From Bacteroidota bacterium (GTDB lineage: Bacteria > Bacteroidota > Bacteroidia > Chitinophagales > Chitinophagaceae), in assembly GCA_021780705.1 (NCBI GenBank), contig JAJXYG010000294.1:1-12752 (forward strand): 12,752 bases of DNA. Reading direction: 5' to 3'. The position numbers and the translations under genes were made by a program. Under the pieces are notes generated by a model that was not told where the DNA came from, searched no databases, and worked only from the letters and a program-made list of their open reading frames with translations. The stretch's first letter is position 1; the number at the start of each line of letters is the position of its first letter. Of the stretch, positions 6,061 to 12,752 are shown piece after piece.

Positions 6061-6132
6061 ATGAGCAACCTAAAGGCCTATACTTTCTTTTACTTTAGCT
6101 ACTTTTTTAATAAGCGGCCGGGATGCTATTGA
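6061..6132 (+). CDS. pheL: Phe/Tyr leader peptide of the pheA operon attenuator
   Basis: A 23-codon reading frame starting 5-7 nt after the predicted transcription start. Residues 7-16 are YTFFYFSYFF: five Phe and three Tyr codons in ten, plus a last Tyr before the stop. It lies between the operon promoter and a terminator hairpin just before pheA, exactly the layout of the enterobacterial phe leader, where ribosome stalling at Phe codons lets transcription continue. The Phe and Tyr mix suits an operon making both amino acids. The peptide itself probably has no function; its translation is the sensor. No Shine-Dalgarno sequence is present, as usual for this phylum. The gene symbol is by analogy only; the peptide is not a sequence homologue of E. 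coli PheL. Confidence 0.87.
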   Translation: MSNLKAYTFFYFSYFFNKRPGCY

Positions 6133-6171
6133 CAAATGAGAAATAAAAAATGACAATAAAGAATCCCGGCC
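6116..6171 (+). promoter_or_regulatory. Antiterminator hairpin of the Phe/Tyr attenuator
   Basis: GGCCGGGAT (6116-6124) pairs perfectly with ATCCCGGCC (6163-6171), and inside it TATTG (6127-6131) pairs with CAATA (6154-6158): 14 bp around a small internal loop. Its 3' arm is the 5' arm of the terminator, so the two are mutually exclusive. Its 5' arm lies in the last codons of the leader peptide: a ribosome stalled at upstream Phe/Tyr codons leaves it free, while one reaching the stop at 6130-6132 covers it. Confidence 0.8.
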
Positions 6172-6187
6172 AACCGCCGGGATTCTT
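6159..6187 (+). terminator. Attenuator terminator before pheA
   Basis: A 12-bp perfect stem AAGAATCCCGGC/GCCGGGATTCTT with loop CAACC, followed by GTTTT. It ends 10 nt before the pheA ATG and after the operon promoter, so as a simple terminator it would silence the operon. This fits a regulated attenuator. GCCGGGAT of the 3' arm (6176-6183) repeats the antiterminator 5' arm (6117-6124), as the switching model needs. Confidence 0.87.
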
Positions 6188-6197
6188 GTTTTAACGT

Positions 6198-7022
6198 ATG
6201 AATAAGAAGATTTCAATCCAGGGATTTGAGGGCAGCTTTCACCAGGTTGCGGCCCGGCAATTCTATGGCAACAACGTAGAAATTATTTGCTGCTCCACCT
6301 TCAGGGAAGTAATTCAGATCGCCTCCGACAAAAACCGGAGTTCCGGTGGAATTATGGCAATAGAAAATTCCCTGGCAGGAAGCATCCTTCCCAACTACAA
6401 CCTGCTGCAGAAAAGTGCCCTGAAGATAGCGGGGGAGGTGTACCTTCAAATTAACCAGCATCTTTTGGTGAACCCGGGGGTCACCCTGGAAGACATCCGG
6501 GAAGTCCATTCCCATCCCATGGCCTTGTTACAGTGTTCGGATTATCTGGAAAAGCATGACTGGAAACTGATTGAAACCGAAGATACGGCCCTGAGTGCAC
6601 GCCATATAAAGCAACACCGGAGTAAACATGTGGCAGCGATTGCAAGCAAACTCGCAGCGGAATTATATGAACTCGAAATTGCAGCGCCCAACATCCACTC
6701 CCTAAAAAATAACTATACCAGGTTCCTGGTCCTGGAAAGGCCGGAAACCGTAAAGGAAATTGAAGATGCCAATAAGGCATCGATCAATTTCCATACTGAT
6801 AATTCCAAGGGGAGCCTGGCCAGGGTGCTTTCGAAAATTGCCGAAGGGGATATCAATCTCAGCAAGCTCCAGTCATTCCCTATTCCGGGTAGTGACTGGA
6901 AGTATTCCTTTCACGCCGATCTTGAATTTTCAGGACGGGAACAGTTCAATCAGGTAATAAGTGCCATCAAACCCCTTACCGAAGCATTAAAAATTTATGG
7001 TGTATATAAAAACGGAAAATAA
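6198..7022 (+). CDS. pheA: Prephenate dehydratase (monofunctional, with ACT domain)
   Basis: A 274-residue enzyme that turns prephenate into phenylpyruvate, the committed step to phenylalanine. Catalytic domain about 4-185: GFEGSFHQVAA at the start, GIMAIENSLAGS (51-62), SHPMALLQC (105-113), and NNYTRFLVL with the conserved TRF (Thr174-Phe176). ACT domain about 195-270. In well-studied enzymes Phe binds at GALV and ESRP; here the matching positions read GSLA (205-208) and QSFP (225-228), so Phe feedback may differ. There is no fused chorismate mutase; that activity sits in the DAHP synthase gene of the same operon. First structural gene, 10 nt after the attenuator terminator; its stop overlaps the next start by 1 nt (TAATG). 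Confidence 0.95.
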   Translation: MNKKISIQGFEGSFHQVAARQFYGNNVEIICCSTFREVIQIASDKNRSSGGIMAIENSLAGSILPNYNLLQKSALKIAGEVYLQINQHLLVNPGVTLEDIREVHSHPMALLQCSDYLEKHDWKLIETEDTALSARHIKQHRSKHVAAIASKLAAELYELEIAAPNIHSLKNNYTRFLVLERPETVKEIEDANKASINFHTDNSKGSLARVLSKIAEGDINLSKLQSFPIPGSDWKYSFHADLEFSGREQFNQVISAIKPLTEALKIYGVYKNGK

Positions 7023-8173
7023 TGGAAGTTTCAAAAAGACTGGAAGGAATCGGCGAATACTATTTTTCTACCAAGCTCCGGGAAATAGACGCGCTGAATA
7101 AGGCGGGAAAGCAGGTGATCAACCTGGGCATCGGCAGTCCGGACCTGCCGCCTCATCCTTCCGTCATGCAAACCCTGAGTGTGGAGGCTGCAAAACCCAA
7201 TACCCATGCGTATCAAAATTACAAGGGCAGTCCCCTATTGAGAAAGGCCATCGCAGAATGGTACCAGACCTGGTATTCGGTTGCCCTGGATTTTGAAAAG
7301 GAAATCCTGCCCCTTATCGGAAGCAAGGAAGGAATCATGCATATCTGTATGACTTACCTGAATCCGGGAGACCGGGTGTTGATCCCCAATCCGGGATATC
7401 CAACCTACCGTAGTGCGGCAGCCATTGCAGGCGCTCATTTAATAGATTATCGGCTCAAGGCGGAAAATAACTGGTTCCCGGACCTGGAGGCGTTGGACCG
7501 GGAGGATTTAAACGGGGTCAAACTGATGTTTGTCAATTACCCTCATATGCCCACCGGGCAACTGCCAACCGTGGAAATGTTTGGCAGGTTGATTCAATGG
7601 GCAAGAAAGCATCAGATTTTGCTCGTACACGACAATCCTTACAGCTTTATACTAAACCAAAATCCGATGAGCTTGCTGGCTTTTGAAGGGGCAAGAGAGG
7701 TGGTCATTGAACTCAACTCCCTGAGCAAAAGCCATAACATGGCCGGATGGAGGGTCGGAATGCTTTGCGGGGCTCCTGAAAGAATTGAAGAAGTGTTGCG
7801 GTTTAAAAGCAATATGGACAGTGGTATGTTTCTTCCGGTGCAGCTGGCAGCCGCCCAGGCACTTACCCTGGGGAAGGAATGGTTTGAAGCCTTGAATTCC
7901 ATTTACGAATCCAGACGCAGGAAAGTATTTGACCTCCTGAACGCACTGGAATGTAAATATGACCAGGGGCAGGCAGGGATGTTCGTATGGGCTTCCATCC
8001 CAGCTGAATTTGCTTCGGGCTACGCCCTGAGCGATCAGGTTTTGCAGGAATCCAGCGTATTTATTACTCCCGGAGGGATTTTTGGAACCGAAGGGGACCG
8101 GTACGTGAGGATTAGTCTTTGCACCCCGGAAAATAAATTTGAAGAGGCCATCAGCAGAATATCCAAATCATAA
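7022..8173 (+). CDS. Class I aminotransferase, probably aromatic/aspartate type
   Basis: A 383-residue fold-type I PLP aminotransferase. From its place between pheA and tyrA it probably transaminates phenylpyruvate and 4-hydroxyphenylpyruvate (or prephenate) to the amino acids; specificity is inferred, and aspartate or LL-diaminopimelate aminotransferase-like proteins look similar. Seen: INLGIGSPDLPPHP (33-46), the cofactor loop GSKEGI (100-105), IPNPGYPTYR (121-130), VHDNPY with Asp204 and Tyr207 for the PLP ring, SLSKSHNMAGWRVG with Schiff-base Lys236, and YVRIS with Arg363 for the substrate carboxylate. The usual NPxNPTG loop reads NYPHMPTG (172-179), keeping PTG but losing the first NP and the second N. 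ATG 7022 overlaps the pheA stop by one base. Confidence 0.9.
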   Translation: MEVSKRLEGIGEYYFSTKLREIDALNKAGKQVINLGIGSPDLPPHPSVMQTLSVEAAKPNTHAYQNYKGSPLLRKAIAEWYQTWYSVALDFEKEILPLIGSKEGIMHICMTYLNPGDRVLIPNPGYPTYRSAAAIAGAHLIDYRLKAENNWFPDLEALDREDLNGVKLMFVNYPHMPTGQLPTVEMFGRLIQWARKHQILLVHDNPYSFILNQNPMSLLAFEGAREVVIELNSLSKSHNMAGWRVGMLCGAPERIEEVLRFKSNMDSGMFLPVQLAAAQALTLGKEWFEALNSIYESRRRKVFDLLNALECKYDQGQAGMFVWASIPAEFASGYALSDQVLQESSVFITPGGIFGTEGDRYVRISLCTPENKFEEAISRISKS

Positions 8174-8179
8174 AGTAAT

Positions 8180-9028
8180 ATGTTTGAAAAGGTTACGATA
8201 GTTGGCGTGGGTCTAATTAGCGGATCGCTGGCCCTGGCGCTCAAGGAGAAGGGTCTGGCCAAAAAGATCCTGGGGGTGAGCCGGACCCAAAAAAGCCTGG
8301 ACAAGGCGCTTGCCCTGGGTATCATCGATGAAGGTTTGGAACTGGAAGAAGCGGTGAGGCAAAGTGATTTTATTTATGTGGCCATACCGGTGGATGCTAC
8401 CCTTCCCGTCATGAAAAAGGTAATGGACCTGTTGCAGGAAAACCAGATTGTCGCCGATGCCGGATCCACCAAGCAGGCCCTATGCCAGTCCCTTTCCGGC
8501 CATCCCATGCGCCGTCGCTTTGTAGCAACCCATCCTATGTGGGGTACGGAATATAGCGGGCCGGAATCTGCAGTTCACGGCGCATTTGAAGGAAGGGCCT
8601 GTGTGATTTGTGAAAAGGAAAAAAGCGACCCCGAGGCACTGCAGAAAGTGGAATCCATATACAAGGCCCTGGGGATGCACCTGGTCTATATGGACGCAGC
8701 CAACCACGATGTCCATGCGGCCTATGTGAGTCATATTTCGCACATTACCTCCTTTGCCCTCGCCAATACAGTTTTGGAGAAAGAAAAAGAGGAAAATGCC
8801 ATTTTTGAACTGGCAGGGGGTGGGTTTGAAAGTACCGTCAGGCTGGCCAAGAGTAATCCTTCCATGTGGGCGCCGATTTTTATGCAAAACAGGGAAAATG
8901 TGCTGGAGGTGCTAAACGAACACATCTCCCAGCTTAGGAAATTCAAGAGCTGCCTGGAAAAGGAAAATGAACCCTATCTGAGAGAACTGATGGAGCATGC
9001 TAACAAAATATCAAGAATTTTAAAATAA
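8180..9028 (+). CDS. tyrA: Prephenate dehydrogenase
   Basis: A 282-residue enzyme that oxidatively decarboxylates prephenate to 4-hydroxyphenylpyruvate, the tyrosine branch. Rossmann domain first: VTIVGVGLISGSLA (5-18; GxGxxG-like with Ser at the third Gly but Gly next), then IYVAIPVD (65-72) and DAGSTK (93-98). Catalytic region: ATHPMWGTEYSGP (116-128) with His118 and SHISHIT with His185/His188. The C-terminal helical dimerisation domain follows, with FELAGGGFESTVRLAKSNPSMW typical of the family. There is no ACT or chorismate mutase domain, so regulation may rest on the leader and on the DAHP synthase. Starts 6 nt after the aminotransferase stop. Confidence 0.94.
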   Translation: MFEKVTIVGVGLISGSLALALKEKGLAKKILGVSRTQKSLDKALALGIIDEGLELEEAVRQSDFIYVAIPVDATLPVMKKVMDLLQENQIVADAGSTKQALCQSLSGHPMRRRFVATHPMWGTEYSGPESAVHGAFEGRACVICEKEKSDPEALQKVESIYKALGMHLVYMDAANHDVHAAYVSHISHITSFALANTVLEKEKEENAIFELAGGGFESTVRLAKSNPSMWAPIFMQNRENVLEVLNEHISQLRKFKSCLEKENEPYLRELMEHANKISRILK

Positions 9029-9161
9029 GAATCATGGTATGATTTTTCGTGGTAAAAGCATGTTCCGATAGGGGCCCTTACGGGATGGACCTTGTGGAAG
9101 GGACATACGATACGGAAATGAAATATAAAAAGGTCATTAGAATATTAAAATTAAATTTACA
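9029..9161. other. 133-nt gap inside the Phe/Tyr operon
   Basis: The only sizeable gap in the operon. No TTG/TAnnTTTG promoter pair and no hairpin with a T tract are seen; CCCTT...AAGGG (about 9076-9100) is a weak stem. A 33-codon frame from ATG 9085 runs into the next gene out of frame, has no aromatic run and no homology I recognise. A weak internal promoter cannot be excluded. Confidence 0.4.
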
Positions 9162-10250
9162 ATGCAAACACAAACAACAACGATGAAGGAAATCATGCAG
9201 GAAAAATGGAATAAACGTCCATTGATCATCAGCGGGCCGTGCAGTGCAGAAACCGAGGAACAGGTGGTAGAAACGGCAACCCGTCTTGCCAATACCGGGA
9301 AGGTGGATATTTTGCGGGCCGGAATATGGAAACCCAGGACCAAACCTGGAATGTTCGAAGGAATTGGAATGAAGGGTCTTCCCTGGTTGGCACAGGCCAA
9401 AAAGATTACCGGAATGCCCATTACTGTGGAAGTGGCCACTGCAAAGCACGTGGAAGATGCCCTTCATTTTGACGTAGACATGCTTTGGATTGGTGCGCGT
9501 ACCACCGTGAACCCCTTTAGTGTCCAGGAAGTTTGTGATGCCCTCCGCGGAGTAGATATCCCCGTACTGATCAAAAATCCCATCAACCCCGATCTTGAAC
9601 TGTGGGCCGGCGGAATCGAGCGGCTTCAAAAAGTGGGCGTGAAACAAATTGGGATGATCCACAGGGGGTTTTCCAATTATGGAAATACGGAATATCGCAA
9701 TGCACCCATGTGGCACCTGCCCATTGAAATGCGGCGCAGGTTCCCTGACATGCTGCTAATTTGCGATCCTTCTCATATATGCGGGAACCGAACCATGCTG
9801 CAATCTGTGGCACAAAAAAGCATCGACCTGGATTTTAACGGATTGATGATTGAATCCCATATTGATCCCGATAATGCATGGAGTGATGCCAAGCAGCAAA
9901 TTACCCCGGAACGCCTGGCTGAGATGCTGGGTGACCTGATCTGGCGTTCGGAAAATTCCAATGAAAAGGAATTCCTGAATGCCCTGGCAAAACTCCGCGA
10001 GCAGATCAATCACATAGATGATGAACTGCTGATGCTGATTGGCCAGAGGATGAAGATTGCAGACAGGATTGGGGAGTATAAGAAAAACAATAATATCACC
10101 ATCCTGCAAACCAACAGGTGGAACGATATTTTGGCCAAGGCCTTTAAAAAGGGAGAAAAGCTGGGACTTAGCGAGGAATTTATCAGCAAGTATTTTGATG
10201 CCATTCACCTGGAAAGTATCAATCACCAGAATAAAATAATGAATGATTAA
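9162..10250 (+). CDS. aroG: Bifunctional DAHP synthase / chorismate mutase
   Basis: A 362-residue fusion. The N-terminal domain (about 15-260) is a type I-beta 3-deoxy-D-arabino-heptulosonate 7-phosphate synthase, joining phosphoenolpyruvate and erythrose 4-phosphate at the entry of the shikimate pathway. Seen: SGPCSAE with Cys27, LRAGIWKPRT (51-60), CDPSH with His205, MIESH with Glu231 and SDAKQ with Asp242, matching the Cys/His/Glu/Asp metal site. The C-terminal domain (about 270-355) is an AroQ-type chorismate mutase: LREQINHIDDELL, QRMKIADRIGEYKK and a late Arg at 319. It supplies prephenate to PheA and TyrA of this operon. In Porphyromonas gingivalis the same fusion is reported to be inhibited by prephenate. 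ATG 9162 has another in-frame ATG at 9183; symbol could equally be aroF. Confidence 0.94.
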   Translation: MQTQTTTMKEIMQEKWNKRPLIISGPCSAETEEQVVETATRLANTGKVDILRAGIWKPRTKPGMFEGIGMKGLPWLAQAKKITGMPITVEVATAKHVEDALHFDVDMLWIGARTTVNPFSVQEVCDALRGVDIPVLIKNPINPDLELWAGGIERLQKVGVKQIGMIHRGFSNYGNTEYRNAPMWHLPIEMRRRFPDMLLICDPSHICGNRTMLQSVAQKSIDLDFNGLMIESHIDPDNAWSDAKQQITPERLAEMLGDLIWRSENSNEKEFLNALAKLREQINHIDDELLMLIGQRMKIADRIGEYKKNNNITILQTNRWNDILAKAFKKGEKLGLSEEFISKYFDAIHLESINHQNKIMND

Positions 10251-11283
10251 AGAGGACATGTGGGACCAGCAATTTCACGTTTCAAACCGAAGTGTAGGAA
10301 TTTGGTATGGTGCCGGCTTTGAAAAACTGGATGCATATCTGAAAGGGCAACGGGTCATCTTTATAACCGATGACCATATATTCGAAAAGCACCGCCTGAA
10401 ATTTCAGGGCAGGGATACCATTGTCCTGCCTGCCGGCGAAAACCACAAACACCAGGAGACCATCAATACGATTATTGATCAGCTCATCACGCTCCAGGCT
10501 GACCGAAAGAGTTATGTCGTAGGAGTAGGAGGGGGAGTGGTGACCGACATGGCAGGTTTTGCCGCGTCCATTTACATGAGAGGGGTCAGGTTCGGATTTG
10601 TCCCCACCAGCGTGCTGGCTATGGTGGATGCAAGCATCGGAGGGAAAAACGGGATTGATGTGGGTGTGTACAAAAACCTGGTAGGGGTCATCAATCAACC
10701 GGAGTTTCTGCTATATGACTATTCCTTTCTTCAAACCCTTCCTCACGAGGAGTGGGTTAACGGTTTTGCAGAAATTATCAAACATGCCTGCATCAGGGAC
10801 CCTTCCTTGTTTCAGACCCTGCAGAAGGCCTCTGTATCCCATTATCAAAATACCCCGGATGAAATGGCCGCCATCATTACAAGAAATGTAGCTATCAAAT
10901 CCGGAATTGTCAGTCGGGATGAACGGGAATCCGGGGAAAGGAAGTTGCTAAATTTCGGCCACACCATAGGCCATGCTATTGAAAATACAAGCCAGCTGCC
11001 TCACGGGCATGCCATCAGCATTGGTATGGTGGCTGCATGCAGGATTTCAGAGGTAATCAACCATCTGGATCCTGCGGTCACGGCGTCTGTGGTGAAATTA
11101 TTGCAGCAATATCAATTGCCGGTTTCCCACCCTTTCGATAAGGAAAAGACCTGGGACATTTTAGTCCATGACAAAAAAAAGGCAGGTGATCAAATGAGTT
11201 TTGTAGTCCTGGATGCCATTGGGGCTGCGGCTATCCAATCCATTTCCCTGGACCAATTGCATCAAATTTTTAACCAATTATAG
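10243..11283 (+). CDS. aroB: 3-dehydroquinate synthase
   Basis: A 346-residue NAD- and metal-dependent enzyme that cyclises DAHP to 3-dehydroquinate, the second shikimate step, directly using the product of the preceding gene. Seen: VVGVGGGVVTDMAGFAAS (92-109), the NAD-binding glycine loop; PTSVLAMVDASIGGKNGID (121-139); metal ligands in GFAEIIKHA (Glu177), NFGHTIGHAIE (His240) and LPHGHA (His254). The last is more often HGEA. Length is normal. The ATG at 10243 overlaps the preceding stop by 8 bases, implying translational coupling. A second ATG at 10258 follows AAAGAGG too closely to use it as a Shine-Dalgarno sequence. The stop overlaps the aroA GTG by one base. Confidence 0.95.
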   Translation: MIKEDMWDQQFHVSNRSVGIWYGAGFEKLDAYLKGQRVIFITDDHIFEKHRLKFQGRDTIVLPAGENHKHQETINTIIDQLITLQADRKSYVVGVGGGVVTDMAGFAASIYMRGVRFGFVPTSVLAMVDASIGGKNGIDVGVYKNLVGVINQPEFLLYDYSFLQTLPHEEWVNGFAEIIKHACIRDPSLFQTLQKASVSHYQNTPDEMAAIITRNVAIKSGIVSRDERESGERKLLNFGHTIGHAIENTSQLPHGHAISIGMVAACRISEVINHLDPAVTASVVKLLQQYQLPVSHPFDKEKTWDILVHDKKKAGDQMSFVVLDAIGAAAIQSISLDQLHQIFNQL

Positions 11284-12569
11284 TGATAGTAACAGTTTCT
11301 CCTTCTTCCGCCAAAGGCAAATTGCAGGCACCTCCATCCAAGAGTTGCATGCAGAGGGCTTGTGCCGCAGCCCTGATCACCCATGGAACCACGATTATTG
11401 ATCATGCAGGTTCCAGCAATGATGAAAGGGCTGCCATGAATATCGTCCAGAACCTGGGGGCAAGTGTGGAGATTATAAAAGGCGAAGTGGTCATTCATTC
11501 CGGCCCTCATCTATTCAAATCTTCATTCCCGGGCAGGAGCAAAATCATTTCCTGTGGAGAAAGCGGTCTTTCCCTCAGGATGTTTGCACCCCTGGCCGCC
11601 TTGTTTGACTATGACATCACCTTTATTGGCGAGGGCAGCATTCTGAAAAGACCGGTGGATTTTTTTGATTCGATATTTCCGCAGCTGGGAGTGGAAATTC
11701 AAAGTAATGAAGGAAAGGTGCCCATTAAGATCAGGGGACCGCTGGTGCCCAAAAATATTACTGTGGACGGATCCCTGAGTTCCCAGTTTCTTACCGGACT
11801 GTTGATGGCCTTTGCCAGAGCAGCCCGAAAACCGGTCAAGATCAAGGTGAAAAATTTGACGAGCAGGCCCTATATAGACCTTACCCTGGATGTACTGAAT
11901 CATTTTGGATTCAGGGTGACCCACCAGGATTATGAGGAGTTTACCTTGTTACCGCAGGACCCTCAGCCTGCAATTACAATTAAATACACCGTAGAGGGGG
12001 ACTGGAGTAACATTGCCTTTTTGCTGGTTGCCGGGGCCATTTCGGGTTCCGTAGCCGTAAAGGGCGCATTTCTCAATTCCTCCCAGGGAGATAAGAAAAT
12101 CCTGGAGGCACTCGAAGCAAGCGGTGCGGCCATCAAGGTAGGCAAAGATGAGATCACCGTGTCCCAGGGAAATCTGCGTTCCTTTTATTTTGATGCGACC
12201 AATAGTCCGGATTTGTTTCCTCCCCTGGTGGCCCTTGCCGCATATTGCCAGGGAACCACCACCATTAAAGGGGTCAAGAGATTGCTTCACAAGGAAAGCG
12301 ATCGTGCAATGACCCTCCAGGAGGAGTTTGGGAAAATGCACGTGGATATCCACCTGGATAATGACCTGATGCAGATAAAGGGTGGTCATCAGGTGCATGG
12401 TGCAAAGGTAACCTCTCACAATGACCACCGGATTGCCATGGCATGTGCAGTAGCTGCCCTTAAGGCAAAGGGGAATACCACCATCCGGGAGGCAGAAGCA
12501 GTCAACAAATCCTATCCTGCTTTTTTTGAGGATTTGACAAAATTAAAAGTTCACCTCACAAAATCTTAA
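11283..12569 (+). CDS. aroA: 5-enolpyruvylshikimate-3-phosphate synthase (EPSP synthase)
   Basis: A 428-residue enzyme that adds the enolpyruvyl group of PEP to shikimate 3-phosphate, the sixth shikimate step. Start is GTG 11283, inside the aroB stop (TAGTG). Seen: APPSKSCMQRA (16-26) with the Lys20/Ser21 substrate contacts, CGESGLSLRMF (91-101) in place of the usual GNAGTxxR, LSSQFLTGLLMA (165-176), EGDWSNIAFLL (238-248) matching the E(G/A)DxS box, NSPDLFPPL (307-315) with the catalytic-type Asp310, LLHKESDRA (334-342) and SHNDHRIAMA (378-387). Both halves of the inside-out barrel are complete. The GESGLSLR loop lines the PEP (glyphosate) pocket, but tolerance cannot be predicted here. Last gene of the operon; aroC, aroE, aroK and aroD are not in view. 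Confidence 0.94.
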   Translation: MIVTVSPSSAKGKLQAPPSKSCMQRACAAALITHGTTIIDHAGSSNDERAAMNIVQNLGASVEIIKGEVVIHSGPHLFKSSFPGRSKIISCGESGLSLRMFAPLAALFDYDITFIGEGSILKRPVDFFDSIFPQLGVEIQSNEGKVPIKIRGPLVPKNITVDGSLSSQFLTGLLMAFARAARKPVKIKVKNLTSRPYIDLTLDVLNHFGFRVTHQDYEEFTLLPQDPQPAITIKYTVEGDWSNIAFLLVAGAISGSVAVKGAFLNSSQGDKKILEALEASGAAIKVGKDEITVSQGNLRSFYFDATNSPDLFPPLVALAAYCQGTTTIKGVKRLLHKESDRAMTLQEEFGKMHVDIHLDNDLMQIKGGHQVHGAKVTSHNDHRIAMACAVAALKAKGNTTIREAEAVNKSYPAFFEDLTKLKVHLTKS

Positions 12570-12585
12570 GCGATACCTTTGATGC

Positions 12586-12606
12586 CTGTTTCCTTAAGGA
12601 AGACAG
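12586..12606. terminator. Weak hairpin after aroA
   Basis: CTGT-TTCC, loop TTAA, GGAA-(G)-ACAG: eight pairs with one bulged G, built on the 12-bp palindrome TTCCTTAAGGAA. No T tract follows directly, so it is a poor intrinsic terminator; it may be a processing site or simply chance. The rest of 12570-12711 shows no gene or clear promoter. Confidence 0.3.
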
Positions 12607-12711
12607 ACACTATTTTAGGATGCGGATACCCGGCAAAAGTGACCCTGGAAAGGACAAGCAGGGGTATTGGGAATTAAAAAGGATCGCAACAAACTCAAAT
12701 CTGTCAAACTA

Positions 12712-12752
12712 GTGTCATACACAATCGCTATTACCGGCCGCCCCAACGTCGG
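12712..12752 (+). CDS. der: GTPase N-terminus, probably Der/EngA (cut by the window edge)
   Basis: Thirteen full codons from GTG 12712 read VSYTIAITGRPNVG, running off the window. ITGRPNVG is the beginning of the G1 (P-loop) motif GRPNVGKS, placed about ten residues from the start as in Der (EngA), the double-GTPase 50S ribosome assembly factor. Era or another TRAFAC GTPase cannot be excluded from so little. The frame is open upstream to 12643, with a TTG at 12667, but homology begins at the GTG. Same strand as aroA, 142 nt after it. Confidence 0.6.
   Translation, partial: MSYTIAITGRPNV

Noticed and set aside
9085..9186. 33-codon frame in the tyrA to DAHP synthase gap as a second leader peptide
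   Set aside because: It has no aromatic codon run, runs into the next gene out of frame, and no terminator hairpin follows it.
1..12752. Mobile element, CRISPR array, tRNA or rRNA
   Set aside because: No transposase, integrase, spaced direct repeats, terminal inverted repeats or RNA-gene cores were seen; the gene content is ordinary chromosomal.

Overview
The window reads as a chromosomal segment of a member of the Bacteroidota. The closest feel is Chitinophagia/Saprospiria-like, but genus cannot be read from the sequence. Three things point there: promoters of the form TTG-N(20-21)-TAnnTTTG, the Bacteroidota fusion of DAHP synthase to a C-terminal chorismate mutase, and starts without Shine-Dalgarno sequences, some nearly leaderless. 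No tRNA, rRNA, CRISPR array or insertion sequence is visible.

Left part (1-3843), unrelated housekeeping genes: the end of a GlpF-type aquaglyceroporin; lipB (octanoyltransferase) with its own promoter; a secreted protein of unknown function that overlaps lipB tail to tail; a PLP enzyme of the ACC deaminase/D-cysteine desulfhydrase family; and a sugar-phosphate nucleotidyltransferase.

Middle (3844-5925), a small envelope-stress-like module: an ECF sigma factor and, 1 nt downstream, a membrane protein. That protein joins an anti-sigma-like cytoplasmic N-terminus, one membrane helix, a heptad-repeat coiled coil and a trypsin/Deg-type protease domain. Divergent from them is a 65-residue repeat-containing lipoprotein ending at a strong terminator. 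The two divergent promoters carry the same motif (TTGGGTTAC, then TATWAA at identical spacing), which suggests a shared, possibly sigma-autoregulated promoter class.

Right part (6018-12569), a phenylalanine/tyrosine operon: promoter, a 23-codon leader peptide with eight Phe/Tyr codons among ten, mutually exclusive antiterminator and terminator hairpins, then pheA, an aminotransferase, tyrA, DAHP synthase/chorismate mutase, aroB and aroA. Most genes abut or overlap by 1-8 nt. The genes cover entry to the shikimate pathway (DAHP synthase, AroB), the EPSP step (AroA), and all steps from chorismate to Phe and Tyr. The leader looks like a classic ribosome-mediated attenuator sensing both end products and is the most notable element here. 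The window closes on the first codons of a GTPase that looks like Der/EngA.
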